From Trichopria drosophilae (taxonomy: Eukaryota > Arthropoda > Insecta > Hymenoptera > Diapriidae), in assembly GCA_030407085.1 (NCBI GenBank), contig CM059582.1, positions 29,773,001 to 29,837,000 of the forward strand: a stretch of 64,000 nucleotides of DNA, given 5' to 3'. Below, piece by piece: positions 24,101 through 37,042 of the stretch (the first letter of the stretch is position 1; every line of letters starts with the position of its first letter). The notes beneath the pieces are model-generated. The model saw nothing but the letters and a program-made list of their open reading frames with translations, was not told the DNA's origin and did no database searches. The translations under genes and the position numbers were made by a program.

Positions 24101-24884
24101 TACACGGAGAAAAGTTGAACACTTTTTGTCACAAAAGTCCGAAATTTGGACAGAACACAGCTGTAATTTTTGTTCCAAACATGGCTAGAAAACATTGAAA
24201 TAAGTCAAAATCGATAGATTTGGACCTCCTACTTTAAATGCCGTGGTCAGAATCAGCCGGCAATTTAAAAAAAAAAGTTATGATCATTTTTTTAAAAAAT
24301 CATGATTTTTTGTACGTTTCTTAGCAGGAATGTCGTTTTTTGACATTGAAAAGGGCAATGCTGACCATTTCAAAAGATACTACTCGCGTCTTTTTGCTCA
24401 GCTCTTTCTTCTCCCGTGAGATTTTGTCAAAAAATAAAATGGCGGCTTCAAGATGGCGTCTACAAGTTATAATTTTGCATTTTCTCGCAGAATTATCGGT
24501 TATTTACGTCATAGGACCAGGTAGGAATGCGCACATAATTGTCGTACTGTACTCAATTTTTAGGTTATAAACCGATTATTGAGAAGTTAAAATCGTAAAT
24601 GGTTATTTTTAATGTCGCGCGTAAATAATACGGAAACGTCGAAAATTGAGTGAAAATTAGAAGAAAAAAGGTAAAAATCCATTGTATATAACTATTTTGA
24701 GGTTATGAATGAATCATTATGAGATTAGGTATTCACAAATGATAATAATTACTTTTTCATCCCAATTCTCCATGATTTCAATCGTTACATGGTGAAATAC
24801 TCGATATTTGTGCCAACATTTTTCTTTGAAGTCACCTGTTAATGCTGACTACGGTATTTGAACGAGGAGATCGAAATCTATCGA

Positions 24885-25000
24885 TCAGGAGTTCCTGAGG
24901 ACGTCTAAATGTCTGCTTTTGATCCTCGGGAGTTCCACGGAGGCTTCTGAGGACGTCCAAATGTCTGTTTTTGATCCTCGGGAGATCGTCGGAGGCTCCT
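24885..25000. repeat. 52-bp tandem duplication
   Basis: GAGGACGTC(T/C)AAATGTCTG(C/T)TTTTGATCCTCGGGAG starts at 24897 and again at 24949, followed by partial further sequence. A minus-strand ATG frame (24832-25071, 79 residues) runs through it. The period is not a multiple of three, so the repeat would be read in two frames. That speaks against a protein repeat but does not exclude a small gene. Confidence 0.6.
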
Positions 25001-26699
25001 AGAATCGTACCCTGTTGTCTATAGAATGTTCTTCCAAGTTCCCCGTTATTTTTTCTGAATTTTTCACACATTGTCGGTTTCTTCGTATTTTTAATATAAT
25101 TAACAAGTTAATTTAGCATTTTTAACATTTTCTTTGAAAAACATTTTTTTTAAAAAGCCGTTGTTCGGGGAGCGGAATGACAGATGGCATATAAAAATAT
25201 TTCAACCATTTGGATACAAGTATGTTTCAACCTTTGATGAATGGTTTCCCTTTCCCAGAAGGAAATTGAATCCAGCTAACAAAAGAAACAATTTTTTTTT
25301 TGTAATATTATTGTTATGAAACGAACAAAAAAGGTGTAAACATTAAAACAATATCCAAATTGTGTCGGATCCAATTTATTTCCAGTCGTGGTTTGGCGTC
25401 GATATCGATCTGAAAATCTTTGTTTTTCGCCGAATCAAACCGAAAGGGAGCACGCACATATTCTTTCAAATTTGAGAGCACTGTTGCTAAAAACAGTTAA
25501 TCATTTTTCCCGTCATTCGAAGTTCGATTTTCAGCCTGCTAGTATAAATCTACTTTCGAACGCGTAAAACCAAATATTGGGAAAAATGTACATTTCATAA
25601 CTCACATTTTTGCGGTATCGTTGCCATTTTTAAGAACATTTACAAAAAATAACAGGTTACCTTCATTTTAAGAGGTGCCCACATTCGGACATGGCATGGC
25701 GTGGGGGAAACCACATTGTGGGAAAAACCCACGTTGATTACCGCATAGTATTCTGTCCGGAACATTCCCCCCCCCCCCCTCCCCCTCCCCCTATACGGAG
25801 AATCAGGTTCAACTTTATAGTAAATTTTAGCCAAAGAATCGATGTCTTCAGAATATATATAGCGTAAACTATGCATTGCAGAAACATCAGAGCATAAATG
25901 ATGTAAAACAAACATTCAGCATATCCTATAAAGAATGAGCCATGGATCACGAACCTCACAAATTCTTAAATATTTTCACATGAATTTTCTAAATGTCCAA
26001 GGTTTGTATTACGGTTTGACAGTATGCTTTTATTTCACGGACAATTGCGGACAGCTATCAACATTTAATTGAATAAAGCCATAACTTTGAAAGCAATAAC
26101 GATCATAGATCTGAAATCATAACAAATCATAAGGTATTTTCCGTTACTAACAGATCGACTGCAGTTAGCCCAAATGGCACAGCACTATGGTGTCTCGAAA
26201 TACAACATAATCAGGTCTGGGTACTAAGAAAAACCTTATTAGAACAAACAAGAAAGTATCCGTTAAACTGTAGTTCGATTATGGTCATGACTAGCGCTCC
26301 AATATTTCTGTATTAATTGCATGGCCGCTAACTATAATCAACATATAGTCAACAGGTAATCGACTTTTTTCAATCGCCTAATATCAACTTCCCATAGTTC
26401 GCTTGACAGTTAACTTATAGTCCAAACATTCTATAGATGACTACAATCGACTTTTAGTCAACCTGTGTTGACAGAGATGTTGACAAACACCATTCAGTTC
26501 AATGCATATCTAACCTATCTAAAATTTATTTAGAACCTGATCGAAGCCTTACCACAGCGCTACGCGAAATGGCCTTAATAAATTTCTACTCCGGTAGTAA
26601 TACTAATTCTTCATTTCACTTTTGAAACTGGCTAGTTTTATACTTCATTCTCAAGAACAGGATCATAGATCATTATTTGCATCCGCTCGTCCTCCAATC
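25001..26699. other. Stretch without gene; C-rich tract
   Basis: Contains a nearly pure cytosine run (about 25767-25791), which produces the glycine-rich minus-strand frames seen there. Repeated AGTCAAC/CAATCGACTTTT words occur at 26330-26480. No gene is supported. Confidence 0.4.
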
Positions 26700-27080
26700 A
26701 CCTTTGATTCACAAATTCAAACTAATGGTACCCGAACTCTTGACCTTTGGGCAACCTTCTATCGTTAGGTTGGCCTTTCCGAAATTTGTCATTGAATAGG
26801 TCGCCTCGTTTGTTCGCGTGCTAAGATCGTGCAGGATATACATTCGCCGATCAACCTAAGCGCGAACGCACGAGCGGAGTCAAGGCCGCGTTGCTCTAGA
26901 AATCAGGTACATTTTTTGCCCAGTCTGATCGGTAACCGCTACCGATACGAGCGACATGCAGGGACTTACCGGTTCTCCTCGCAGCGCACACGTTCTGTTT
27001 CGATAGGAGAAAAAAAAATATGAGGCACGGTTGAACGAACTCGCACTGCGAGAATTTGTCACGTTCGAACAGCTGCGACG
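26700..27080. promoter_or_regulatory. CpG-rich island, candidate promoter or first exon
   Basis: This is one of the least AT-rich and most CpG-dense blocks of the window (CTAAGCGCGAACGCACGAGCGG, GGTAACCGCTACCGATACGAG, CTCGCAGCGCACACG). The open frames on both strands (26829-27023 and 26880-27062) are expected at this composition. On the minus strand GAGGAGAACCG|GTAAGTCCC (near 26970) is a strong splice donor, so the island could be a non-coding 5' exon and promoter of a minus-strand gene with coding exons outside what I can recognise. Confidence 0.3.
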
Positions 27081-27532
27081 TTTATTACATGTGCATTTGA
27101 GTCATATCTCATGCGTATTTGTCAGCCTCCCTTCTCCACCTACCATTTTGTCCAAAATATTTCCAAATGGTCAATTATTAAATATCTGATTTTTGATAAG
27201 TGAAACTTCAATTACTATTAGTAAAAAAATATCAAAAAGATATCTTTTGAAAAAATATGTGATGAAAGATGCCCAAACAATTACTTATAGGTGTAAGTCT
27301 TAATAACATCTGTCTTTTTATACAAACCTAAAAAATATACCGATGTTCGCGAAGTACTTTACACTCTAAATTTCATAAAACGAATTTTGAACTAACTTCG
27401 ACTTTAAAGTGAATCCATCATTTGCATTTTTATATAGTGAAATACACATAGTGTATGATCATAGTGTATGGCCTTTTAAAGGAGAAACAAAACTACCATC
27501 TATAAACGCAATTGCCATTTGTTTGCATATAT
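27081..27532. other. Stretch without gene
   Basis: Nothing recognised apart from a short direct duplication of CATAGTGTATG near 27448-27470. Confidence 0.4.
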
Positions 27533-29019
27533 GGGCGATTCCATGTGAAATTTTCCTATCAAAAAATTAAATCACTTGATATATTCTTTTTTTATTTTGA
27601 TATGAATGGCATAGTTTTTGAGTTATGATTTTACAAAAATTTGACCACGAAAATATAACTCCTGTTTCAATTGACTGAATCTCGTATTCAAGTTATGAAA
27701 TTTTTGTAATAGGATTAAATTTTTGGTTTTTCTTCACCTTTTAAGTAATCATATAAGAAAAACGATTCGTTTTCTTTTTATACAAAAAATAACAGTTTTT
27801 TAATAAAAAATAATTTTTTTTTACATTTTGGCATGATTAAAAGTGGTTTTTACTTTTTCTACACAAACTTGAAGTGTTACGAATACAATGCCGAAGGATT
27901 CGTAATGCGCCAACGAATGGTTTTGTTGGAATTAATTTTTAAAAATTTCTGCGTAAAAGCTCCACGTAGCGCTGCAGCACGATTGTTTTTGACAACTCGG
28001 TAATCAAATTCATTTTGAACCATTATTAGATATTTTTATTATAATTATTTTGAAAACTAACAAAAGATCCAAATTTAGTACATTTATTAACAAAAGATAT
28101 TATTCATTTTAATAATAATAATAATTTTCTTTTATTCTGCCCGTTTAACGGGTTTGAAACTTACGATGTCATAATTTTCGGAAACTGAGTATAATTTTAT
28201 TTTAAATTGTAATTACTCAACGGCTCTACCCAATGTATTTTTTTTGTTTCTACAATCGTCTTACAAACATTGAAATATTAATTATTGAAATTTCGAAAAT
28301 TTAATTATACACGAGATTTCGCGGAAAATTACGCTTCCACTATACGTTTAAATTACTTCTTGAAAATTGCAAGACGACAATACGATATACGGAACGTAAT
28401 ATTCTTTCTTTGAAAGTTTTGATTTAGTTCTTGTTACCATGTTAGGAATTAATTTTTTATCTTTTTTTAAATTTTAAAAGATATAATAATTGCAATAAAG
28501 ACATAATTAAATTAAGAATGAAATTGATTAGCCAGTTGAATTAAACAGTTTTATTAACAGTACATTAAGAAAGGATATATTTGCAACGCGCTATGAGGTG
28601 GCGCTTGGAGTTTGTACGCAGAAATTTAAAAAAATTAATTCCATCATAACTATTCGTTGGCGCATTACGAATCCTTCGGCATTTTATTCCTAACACTTCC
28701 AAATTTATGTAGAAAAAAGAAAAATCACTTTTAATCGTGCCGAAATGAAAAAAAAAATGTTATTTTTTATATAAACAAAAAACGAATCATTTTTCTTATA
28801 CGATTGCTTAAAAGTTGAAGAAAACCAAAAATGTTATCTCTTCTCTTTAAAATTTGATTTCATAACTTGAATACATTTTGGGTTATAATCAATTGAAAAA
28901 GGGTCTGTATTTTCATGGTCAAATTTTTGAAAAAACAAAATAAAATAAAATAAAAATAAAAAACATAATATACCAAGTGATTTAATTTTTTGATATGAAA
29001 ATTTCACACGGAATGGCCC
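27533..29019. mobile_element. 1.49-kb element with ~450-bp inverted arms, GGGC ends
   Basis: The left arm (27533 to about 27990) and right arm (about 28575 to 29019) are inverted copies. They match through GGGC(G/C)ATTCC(A/G)TGTGAA at the tips, ATCAAAAAATTAAATCACTTG, TTCAAGTTATGAAAT, GGCACGATTAAAAGTG-type words, ATGCCGAAGGATTCGTAATG and CGCCAACGAAT(G/A)G, and GAATTAATTTTTxxAAATTTC. The central ~580 bp are unique and non-coding. Imperfect ATATAT sequence lies outside both ends. It is a non-autonomous element or a solitary long inverted repeat. Confidence 0.8.
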
Positions 29020-32000
29020 AGATATATACGAACGAAGTTTTCAGCGCTTTGAAAAACTTTTTTATTTATGACACACATATCATGTTTGAAATGCTGCAAG
29101 ACATTTTGTATCTCCAAAATATTCTGAGAATAATGCATATGGGGCAGTCGATATGAAACCAACAATGAAAATGGGTCGATTAAATTTTGGTAGATTTTCC
29201 TCTTTGCATGTTCACGAGTTTTGTTTTTGAATTGAATTATTTTCAGAAGCCCGCCACTTGGGAAGATTTACGTTCCAAGGTCATAAAACGAGCGTTTTAA
29301 ACCTCGGTTGGTGACTTCACGCCCAAGGGAAGGTAAATCCGATGTGAGGGACGAGGAATCAGCATATGAGGCGTAAATTCTACGCCCGAGGTTCAAACAA
29401 TATTTTGCGATTCCGTGCCTGCGGAAAAGACAATTTTTACAAATCATGACTTAGCAAAATCCTTGTCTATTAAGTGGTCGTGAAATGATCATTTTAGGCT
29501 GGCAATAGGAAGCGTAAAATGATCATTTTAAGCCTGCTGAGTTGAAGGATATATTTTATGTTTTAGGTTGTATACCAGAAACTACAAACGACTGAAGAAA
29601 ATTATACCACGAATTTTGTCTTACTTTTAAAACAATTATGGCGACAGAAAATAAAGAATGTGTATCATATACCGAAAAGTAACACACAAAAAAATTATAA
29701 TACAAATAATCAAAAAATAATTTTGTGCATGATCTTATAAGAAACTAATATAAGTAACAAATAATTAATAAAAGTAACAAATTTATATGTATAATTTGTT
29801 CATATTAATTTTTACACGAATTTCCAGATTCTTGTAATATCTTTTAATTTATAATAGAAACATATTATGATCTTTTATAAATAGAATTTACATATTCTAC
29901 TGGATCCGGTATTTCAAATTCTGAAATATTGCCCCCGCATTAGTATTCATTGACAACTATATAAAATATCAATTGACAGGTTTAAATTCTCTTAATTCGA
30001 CTCTAATAAAACATGAAATGTAACACATTCCTATCCATGTTGTAATTTCAAAAAATCAAAATATGTACTTCTTAACATTTAATATTCTATTTTATACGAT
30101 TTAACTGCTCTCTAAATCTGTATTAGTTAAAATCTATCAATAAAAAAATGAAAAGTATATCACTAAATGAATAAGTAATAATTTTTGCTAATAAAAAGTT
30201 AAACCCTACTAATTTATTACTAATCCTACTAAACTAAAAAAGTCAATATTTACTTGTAGATTAGTAGAAAATGTAAGAAAATGTTATGATTTTGAATAAT
30301 TTTTTACGTTTAGTTACCATTGAATTGGGTGAAAATCGAAATATGTTAATGCGCATACTTTTAAGTGAAATTATCGGGATGAGATTTCTGATATGTTGCA
30401 AAATAACGAAAAAGCGTTATCATGGTAAAAATTACAATTGAACAAAAAACGATAAAAACAAAATTTGTGTTTTTTGATACTTAAAAAAAGGAGATTAATG
30501 ACGCTTTTCGAAAATTTAGCTTGCTATTCTAAAGAGCGACCCAAAAATAGTGGAATCTCAATTTTTTACATTTTTATTGTGCAAATATCATCACGCTGAA
30601 CTCCGTACGTAAATACTGCACAATTATCAGCCCCTTTAACAGGTCGTTAAAAAACTCAGACATAACAGAGTGTTTAAAGATGATTTTTTCTACTCCTGGC
30701 ATAAATAACTGAAGTATGTTGTTAAACCAGTTAACAGCTTATCTTACACATCTTTGTCTTAAAGGATTGTCGTTTCCTTACAGTTTCCAGACTTAATAAT
30801 CCGAGTACCAGTGCTTCAAGCTTTGTTATAAGTGGTGTATTACATAAAGTTTCAGAACATGTTAATTGTCATACACGACGATGGTTATATAAACCTATGC
30901 TAAACTTGTCTGTAATTTCACACATAATTCTAATGATTAGCAATCACTTGATCCATTTAAATTACATTGTAAGTTGATTGAATATCAATGCATAATCGCA
31001 TATTATACACGAAATTGTTTTATGTGCTGATTGTATAACAAAATTAGATTGTTTTCTTAACGACATGGAGTCTAGGAAACTTTTAATGTAAAATCGAGAA
31101 ATTGGTGTTGTTTCCTGCAAATCTCAACTTCTTTTGAAAACTACATTTAAGGCAGGAACTTTTGAAAAGTCGACAATGCAAACATTTTTTGCTTTATATC
31201 AATAGGTTACAAGAACTGTTATTTTAGCATTGTGTCAAACATCCAATGTATTAATTTAAACAATATTATACAATAATTTGAATTTGCCCATAAATTTGAC
31301 CACAAATTTAAAAGTTATGCATAGCGGGCAATTTTGTTGGTCAAATTTATTCAATAACCTCTATTTTATTATATTTTGGATTTTATTAATGTTTGCCATA
31401 TTTTTAACACATAGAATGATAATTTGATTTTTCAGTGATTTGTTGCAATGTTTGCACATGCGCAGGTACGAAGAAGAGATCTGAATACAAATATGGCATC
31501 CTGGGAAAATTTTCTGGTCAACTGTGCATTTTCATTACTTATATTAACTGATTTTTATTTGTGTTTGTCACCAAAAATTAATATTCGATCGTAATAAAGA
31601 GTATTCGAGAATTTTCGGAAAAATCATTTTTTGGGTGGAATCAATTTATTTATATCGTAAATAACTATTTTATGTTCAAAGTGTAAAATATAATACTAAA
31701 TTTGACATTAACTCGACTTTTTAATTTGCAATTTCAGAAATACTATGCTGAGCGAATACGGCTATAATTAAATCATCAGATAAATATAACCTGAATCATA
31801 CCAAAGTTGTGAAATTATTTAATGTATATTTGCGAATGAATATATGATATAAATGCATATATGACATTTTCTTTGTATGAATAAAGCCCACAATTTTGAA
31901 CTGCAGTAAATTTGAAAAATGTTTATTATTATAGTCCACAAAAAATTTCTTCGAGTAAAAAATAGCAATAACTTTGTATCAACGACTTCTATATGAAATA

Positions 32001-33776
32001 AGGACTTGAAATTAGGTCTGTTCAAGTATTTTAAAATATGGGAAACATCTGCAAAGTTAGGAGAAAAACAGATATTTCTCTAACAACAAGTGTTTATTGC
32101 TGGAATTTCCAAACAATAAATGCACCAAATTCACATTATGGAAAAAGAAATAAATTGTAACGATGTACAATTAATCTCGAGAAGTCAACAAAATAATGAA
32201 AGCCCAGAAAAAGAAGACATTGAACTATTAAAAATGCAGAGATACACATTCTTTTTTATTTTGGAGCTTCTTTCTTATCAGGAAGATTGATATTGACCTA
32301 ATAGCGACATAGTCTATCGTATTTGAATATGTTTTCATTGATATAGGAATTTAAATGACTTCTAATCCCAAAATGGAGGCTTGTAAATAAAATATACTGA
32401 AAGTTGCAATTTTGCAAAAGGGAATAAAATTGTCCAGAATAATATAAGAAGAATTTTGTTTTTCCCCTGAAATTACCATACCCTCTAAAAATTCGTCAAG
32501 TGCAATATACAATGTTAATTTTACAACAAACGCTTTTTATAGAAAATTTTTGCTATTCGGTTTGCAATTAATTTTGGAAAATAATATTCATTACGGAAAA
32601 ATATGCATTTGTTTGTAGTAAAAATTACTACACGTTTTGGAATTTATTATACCACTTTTTTATTTATTACAATTCTACTTGTAAAATAAAAGTGTGGTCG
32701 TTTTTACGATAAAAGATGCATATTTTCTCATAATAAAAATCCCAAATTGCTAAATATCGTTTAAAATGTCATTTCTAGTATATAATAAAAATCACGCATA
32801 ATTAGTTTGCAATCATGGTCAATATAACTTATTGCTCATTGGTTTTACGAAAGATGTATTCTAAGAGTTTATGCTCAATATCTTCCAGCTTATTAAACAA
32901 TACACCATGTGGACTGATAACAAATACTTAAGTTATGACATGTACCATTAGAGTTTTATAAAGATATAAAATAATTTCCGGTTTGTGTAAATCTAATGTG
33001 ACCCTTTCAATAAAACCAGTTATTGGCAAAGATTTGACGACAACTGCTTTGATGTGATTGACTACGACCACATTATGCGATTAATTACTTTCATTTCTGG
33101 TTTGAACCTGGCAAATTTTAGGAATTTTAATATTTCAAATCGTTTCCCAGAATTGTGAAATTGTGAAATTATAACAAACATTTCTTAGTTGGAAAAAAAT
33201 AATAATTTTTGTTTACAATAGAAATTAATTTTAGAATTAGCTACGCATAAATGTGGTGAATAATATGAAACATAACATATGATTTTTAATATTAAACAGT
33301 TAAATTTTCACTGCAAAATGTCATAAAATACGTAATTTGAAACGGTGGAATCAAATTACTGTATTTTATATATTCAGTGCTTAAGAGTTGGGTATATACA
33401 TTCTGCATCTTTACACGTAATCTCTCCTTCAAAGCCATGTAGATCAAAACAAGAATGACTCGACTGATTTGCAATTAAAAAAAAGAAACACATAGGAAGT
33501 AAAAGCTAGGCGTGAGAGAATATGACATACTGAAACGATTGAAATATGATGTTGGGATTTGTTATGAGGATACAAAAGTACCGATGTTGAACCTGACTCA
33601 AAGAGGTCGAGGTTAGTATATTCAGATTGTCGAGCACGTGTTATTATACAGCAGTTTCTCCCTTCGACCTTAGATTTGTTTTTTAATTTACATTGAATTC
33701 TATTACTGCCTCAATTTTTTTTTCAAATATGGTATATTTATATGAGGATGTTGATATATTTTTACATTATTATATT
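29020..33776. other. Long stretch without gene
   Basis: A patch at 29245-29420 is less AT-rich and has repeated CGCCCAAGGG/ACGCCCGAGG words. AAATGATCATTTTAGGCTGGC is partly duplicated at 29485 and 29517. The rest (29600-33700) is AT-rich with only unsupported short frames. Confidence 0.4.
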
Positions 33777-34327
33777 GGTTACATGTCTAATCAACACAAA
33801 ACAAACTCAACATACAAATTCAACATTTGCAAAATCAACCTTTTCGAACTCAACATTGGACTAAATCAACAAATAATATAAATAATATAAAAAATAAAAT
33901 TGTCAAACATTTCTTTACAAGAATAAATATAAATTAAAATGCCATGTGCATTCAACAAATCAGGCTACACTAACACATACCGTTCAACAGCATGTCTAGC
34001 ATGACATAACCTATCGTAATTTAACCTAATCTAACCTAACCGAAATACCAATTTAATGGAATATCTCCCTGGACAAGCGGAACATATTCATGAAATTCTT
34101 TAATACATTTGTATTCTTGACCAATATTAACATAGATTTAAGATTTAATTTATGTTACGATTAATGCTATTACACTTCATTTTCACAATACAATATAATT
34201 CAATAAACTAAACATAATGTTGAAATTGCAAATGTTGAGTTTGTCGAATGTTGAGTTTACAAATGTCGAGTTTGAATGTTGAAATTGCAAACGTCAACAT
34301 TTCACAATGTTGATTCGACCTGTTACC
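33777..34327. mobile_element. 550-bp element with CAACATT direct and inverted motifs
   Basis: The end GGTTACATGTCTAATCAACA is inverted on the right as TGTTGATTCGACCTGTTACC. Next to the left end CAACAT recurs every 15-20 bp in phrases such as AAACTCAACAT and AAATTCAACATTTGC. Next to the right end the complement (AATGTTGAGTTT, AATGTTGAAATTGC) recurs in the same spacing. Multiple subterminal motifs in opposite orientation are typical of transposase-binding arrays. The plus frame at 33693-33881 is a by-product. Confidence 0.6.
34022..34042. repeat. Small AACCTAACC-like patch
   Basis: TAACCTAATCTAACCTAACC is a degenerate run of the insect telomere-type unit (CCTAA). It is far too short to be a telomere and lies inside the 33777-34327 element. 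Confidence 0.35.
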
Positions 34328-35179
34328 GTTATATTATAGTGGTAATTAATCATCGAATATATATCACTTTTGAGAAAGTTGAGGGGTCAAATAAATAAAT
34401 AAAAGTTTCTGAAAGTATCAGATTGTTACTTATATTCAATGCAAAATATTTTTTAATGAGTCATTAAGCATATGATGTGTAATCATTATGCTATTGCTAC
34501 TCTAATTTTGATGAACGAACTACTATTGTAAAGCTAATATCCATAACTAACTTTTTGACCTTGCAATTATAGTATAATGATTCCATGTACAAGAGAGAAG
34601 GAATGAGATTTAGACATTCCGATATGTTGCGCACGTTTTTTGAATTCATGAAACCATTCCTAATATAAGTTAATTGATTACTAAAATTAGACCAAATTCA
34701 TCCCTGCTCGAGTTTCGGATTTCAAATGCTAAATTCAAAAGACAAAGTCCAATAAAACTATACCTGAATCATAATAACCAGAATCCAAATATCGATCCTC
34801 GAAATCTTCGCTATGTTATTTCAATGATAAAAATATTAATTTGTTCCCTCCGATTTCCTAAAATAACTTTTCCTGCTTATATATTTTGCAGGACTTTTGT
34901 CGCAGAAATTTATCAGAAATAAAATAGAATATTTTCTTGACTCGGAGATATTCAAATGATAAACTGTTTATAATATTAATTAAACAATAAGTACTTCATT
35001 GTGTCCAAAAAGCCAATCCTATACACTGAATAGTTTCTTAGCGTAACACAGCAGCCTTATTTCATCTGATTCAATGTTGTTAGAAGTGTGACCAGGTCTT
35101 AACCAGTTACTGGCTCCAAAGAGAAAGAAACACAGACAGGTTTGGGCTATTTGATCGAAAGTAACTTTTGACGAAATTG
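34328..35179. other. Stretch without gene
   Basis: The frame at 34674-34922 has no recognisable feature. Confidence 0.35.
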
Positions 35180-35560
35180 CAAAGCATGAAAGTAAATAAA
35201 TAAAAGTAAACAAGTACTAATGCGAAGTGTCGGGTACTGAGATAATCGGCCGTCGGGGGCTTAGATTAATCGTGCCGATGTCCTTGGCTTATTTAATTCA
35301 ATCAATTAGCCGGTTCGACTGCTATTAACGACGTAGACAAAGCGTATGGATAAGTGCGTTGTTGCGTGCATTATCTATTATTCATCGAATCCAGACTTCG
35401 TACGGTCTACCGGGTCTGACATGAGTTTTCTCTCGTTTCCAGATAGAGAAACAAGAAAACGTGGCAAGAATGCATGTTTATATCGCACGTGCCTCTGGGA
35501 TCATTTTTATTATAGTCATAAACGTAATCATTCGTAATTGGATTTAATCTAAAATGACCA
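35180..35560. promoter_or_regulatory. Possible regulatory island
   Basis: A non-repetitive block of mixed composition with ATCGGCCGTCGGGGGCTTAG, TCAATTAGCCGG and AACGACGTAGAC, unlike the surrounding AT-rich DNA. The frame at 35346-35537 is not supported by splice sites or motifs. It may be a regulatory element or a non-coding exon. Confidence 0.2.
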
Positions 35561-36798
35561 AATTTGCCTATAACCCGGCATAGTCACTACCAGTGTATTG
35601 CAATTCTTCAATGCATATAAACATTAAGTTGATGTTAATTAATATTTTTATTATTGAAGTTGTCTGGTCTATACATACCAGAGGGTTTTAAAATGTCAAT
35701 AAATAAGAAAGGCACGTTCTACTCTCTCTAGAATTCACGATATTCAGTATGTGATAATTCGAAGAGAACAATATTTTTGCAAATAGACAATTAGGGTAGA
35801 AAATGAGGAAAAAGATAATAAATAGGATGCTCTATAGCGCATTATCGTTTAATTTTTGTCGGAATAATAATACCAAAACTTATATTTCTGTGAGTTAATT
35901 TTGTTTTTTAAGCTTAGTTTGGAATGACGGAATTTGATTCGGTAGGTGTTCTTTTTACTCGCAGAAACCTAAATAATATGAAACGCAATTGCTCAGATTT
36001 TTAGAATGTCCCACAAGAGAGCTGTGGATAAATAACAATGAAATTTTAACTTTTCTAATTTTGTTCAGCAGAAAATGACCGTCTTTGAAAAAGTTATATC
36101 TCAGTGGAAAATATTTTTTTTGCGCTTTTTTTGAAAGCTTCAGAACACGTATGAGAAAAGGTATGTAAGATTTCAAATTCTTTTAGATCTTCTTGAAAAA
36201 GTAGCGGCGATAAGACTGAAACAATTTTGTTTTGCTGTCGGGTATATATATATATATTATAATTCAGATATAAGGCTCTGATAGGAGTTAAAATTTATGT
36301 TATTTTTTTGATAACTGGTTCATGGGGTAAGGCGTCAAAAGTATCGACCACCTTAGTACTTATATTGGTCCTTTTACTTCGTTGCTTCAAGTTAGACTTT
36401 TAAGTTGTAAGTGTAATTCTCGTAATAATACGATGTAGATACTGCAAAACAGAGAAAACGGCGTTATGGTACTATTAAAAAACGTAAAAATGGTTGTAAC
36501 GTATAATAATTGTTAACGACTGGTGGAATAATTTAATTGATCTAAAATATTTAAAATATAACATTCATCTCCGGTCCATAACAGCACTGAATATTATCCA
36601 TCGGATTTCAAACAGGCTTAGAAATAATAAGTAAATTGTACAGAAAAAATGTTGAAAAATGAATTTATTCGGGAACTTGGCAAAATTATATTAATTCTGC
36701 TGTTTTTGCATGCAAAATATCAGCTTATTAGCTTATCTGGTAATAAAACCCAAAGAGAATTCTCGGAGAGAATTTTTGGGTGAATAAACAGTTCTCGA
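35561..36798. other. Stretch without gene; short TA microsatellite
   Basis: A TA run lies at 36242-36257. The frame at 35955-36176 shows no family feature. Confidence 0.35.
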
Positions 36799-37042
36799 GT
36801 GCGGGTCGAAAACCCGACAAATCAAAAAGCCGATAGGTCAAAAGGCCGTTAGGTAAAAAAACCGACAATTCCAAAGCCGGCAGTAAAAAAACCAATACTT
36901 CAAGAAATGATTGTTCGCTTGTCGATGTGTCTATTATTTTAAGTCGGCTTTTCGCATGTCTGCTTTTCGAATATCGGCTTTATGACTGTCGGTTTTTTGA
37001 GATGACGGCTTTTAGATTTGTCGGTTTTTCGACACGCCCGCC
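36799..37042. mobile_element. GCCGAC-rich palindromic MITE, copy 2
   Basis: The left edge GCGGGTCGAAAACCCGAC and the right edge GTCGGTTTTTCGACACGCCC are inverted repeats. The inside is filled with AAAAAGCCGATAGG, AAAAGGCCGTTAGG and AAACCGACAATTCC on the left and with the complementary AGTCGGCTTTT, TATCGGCTTTATGAC and GACGGCTTTTAGA on the right. It is the same word family as at 8869-8976. No coding capacity. Confidence 0.6.

Noticed and set aside
23593..24120. Clear terminal inverted repeats for the AACTAATT-rich region
   Set aside because: Words recur in both orientations, but no pair of ends lines up well enough to define an element.
25640..25959. Minus-strand glycine-rich frames
   Set aside because: The glycine run is only the translation of a cytosine homopolymer. 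The rest shows no protein feature.
34022..34042. Telomere or internal telomere array
   Set aside because: Only about 20 bases and degenerate.
36242..36257. TA run as a regulatory TATA box
   Set aside because: A simple microsatellite without an initiator or a gene.
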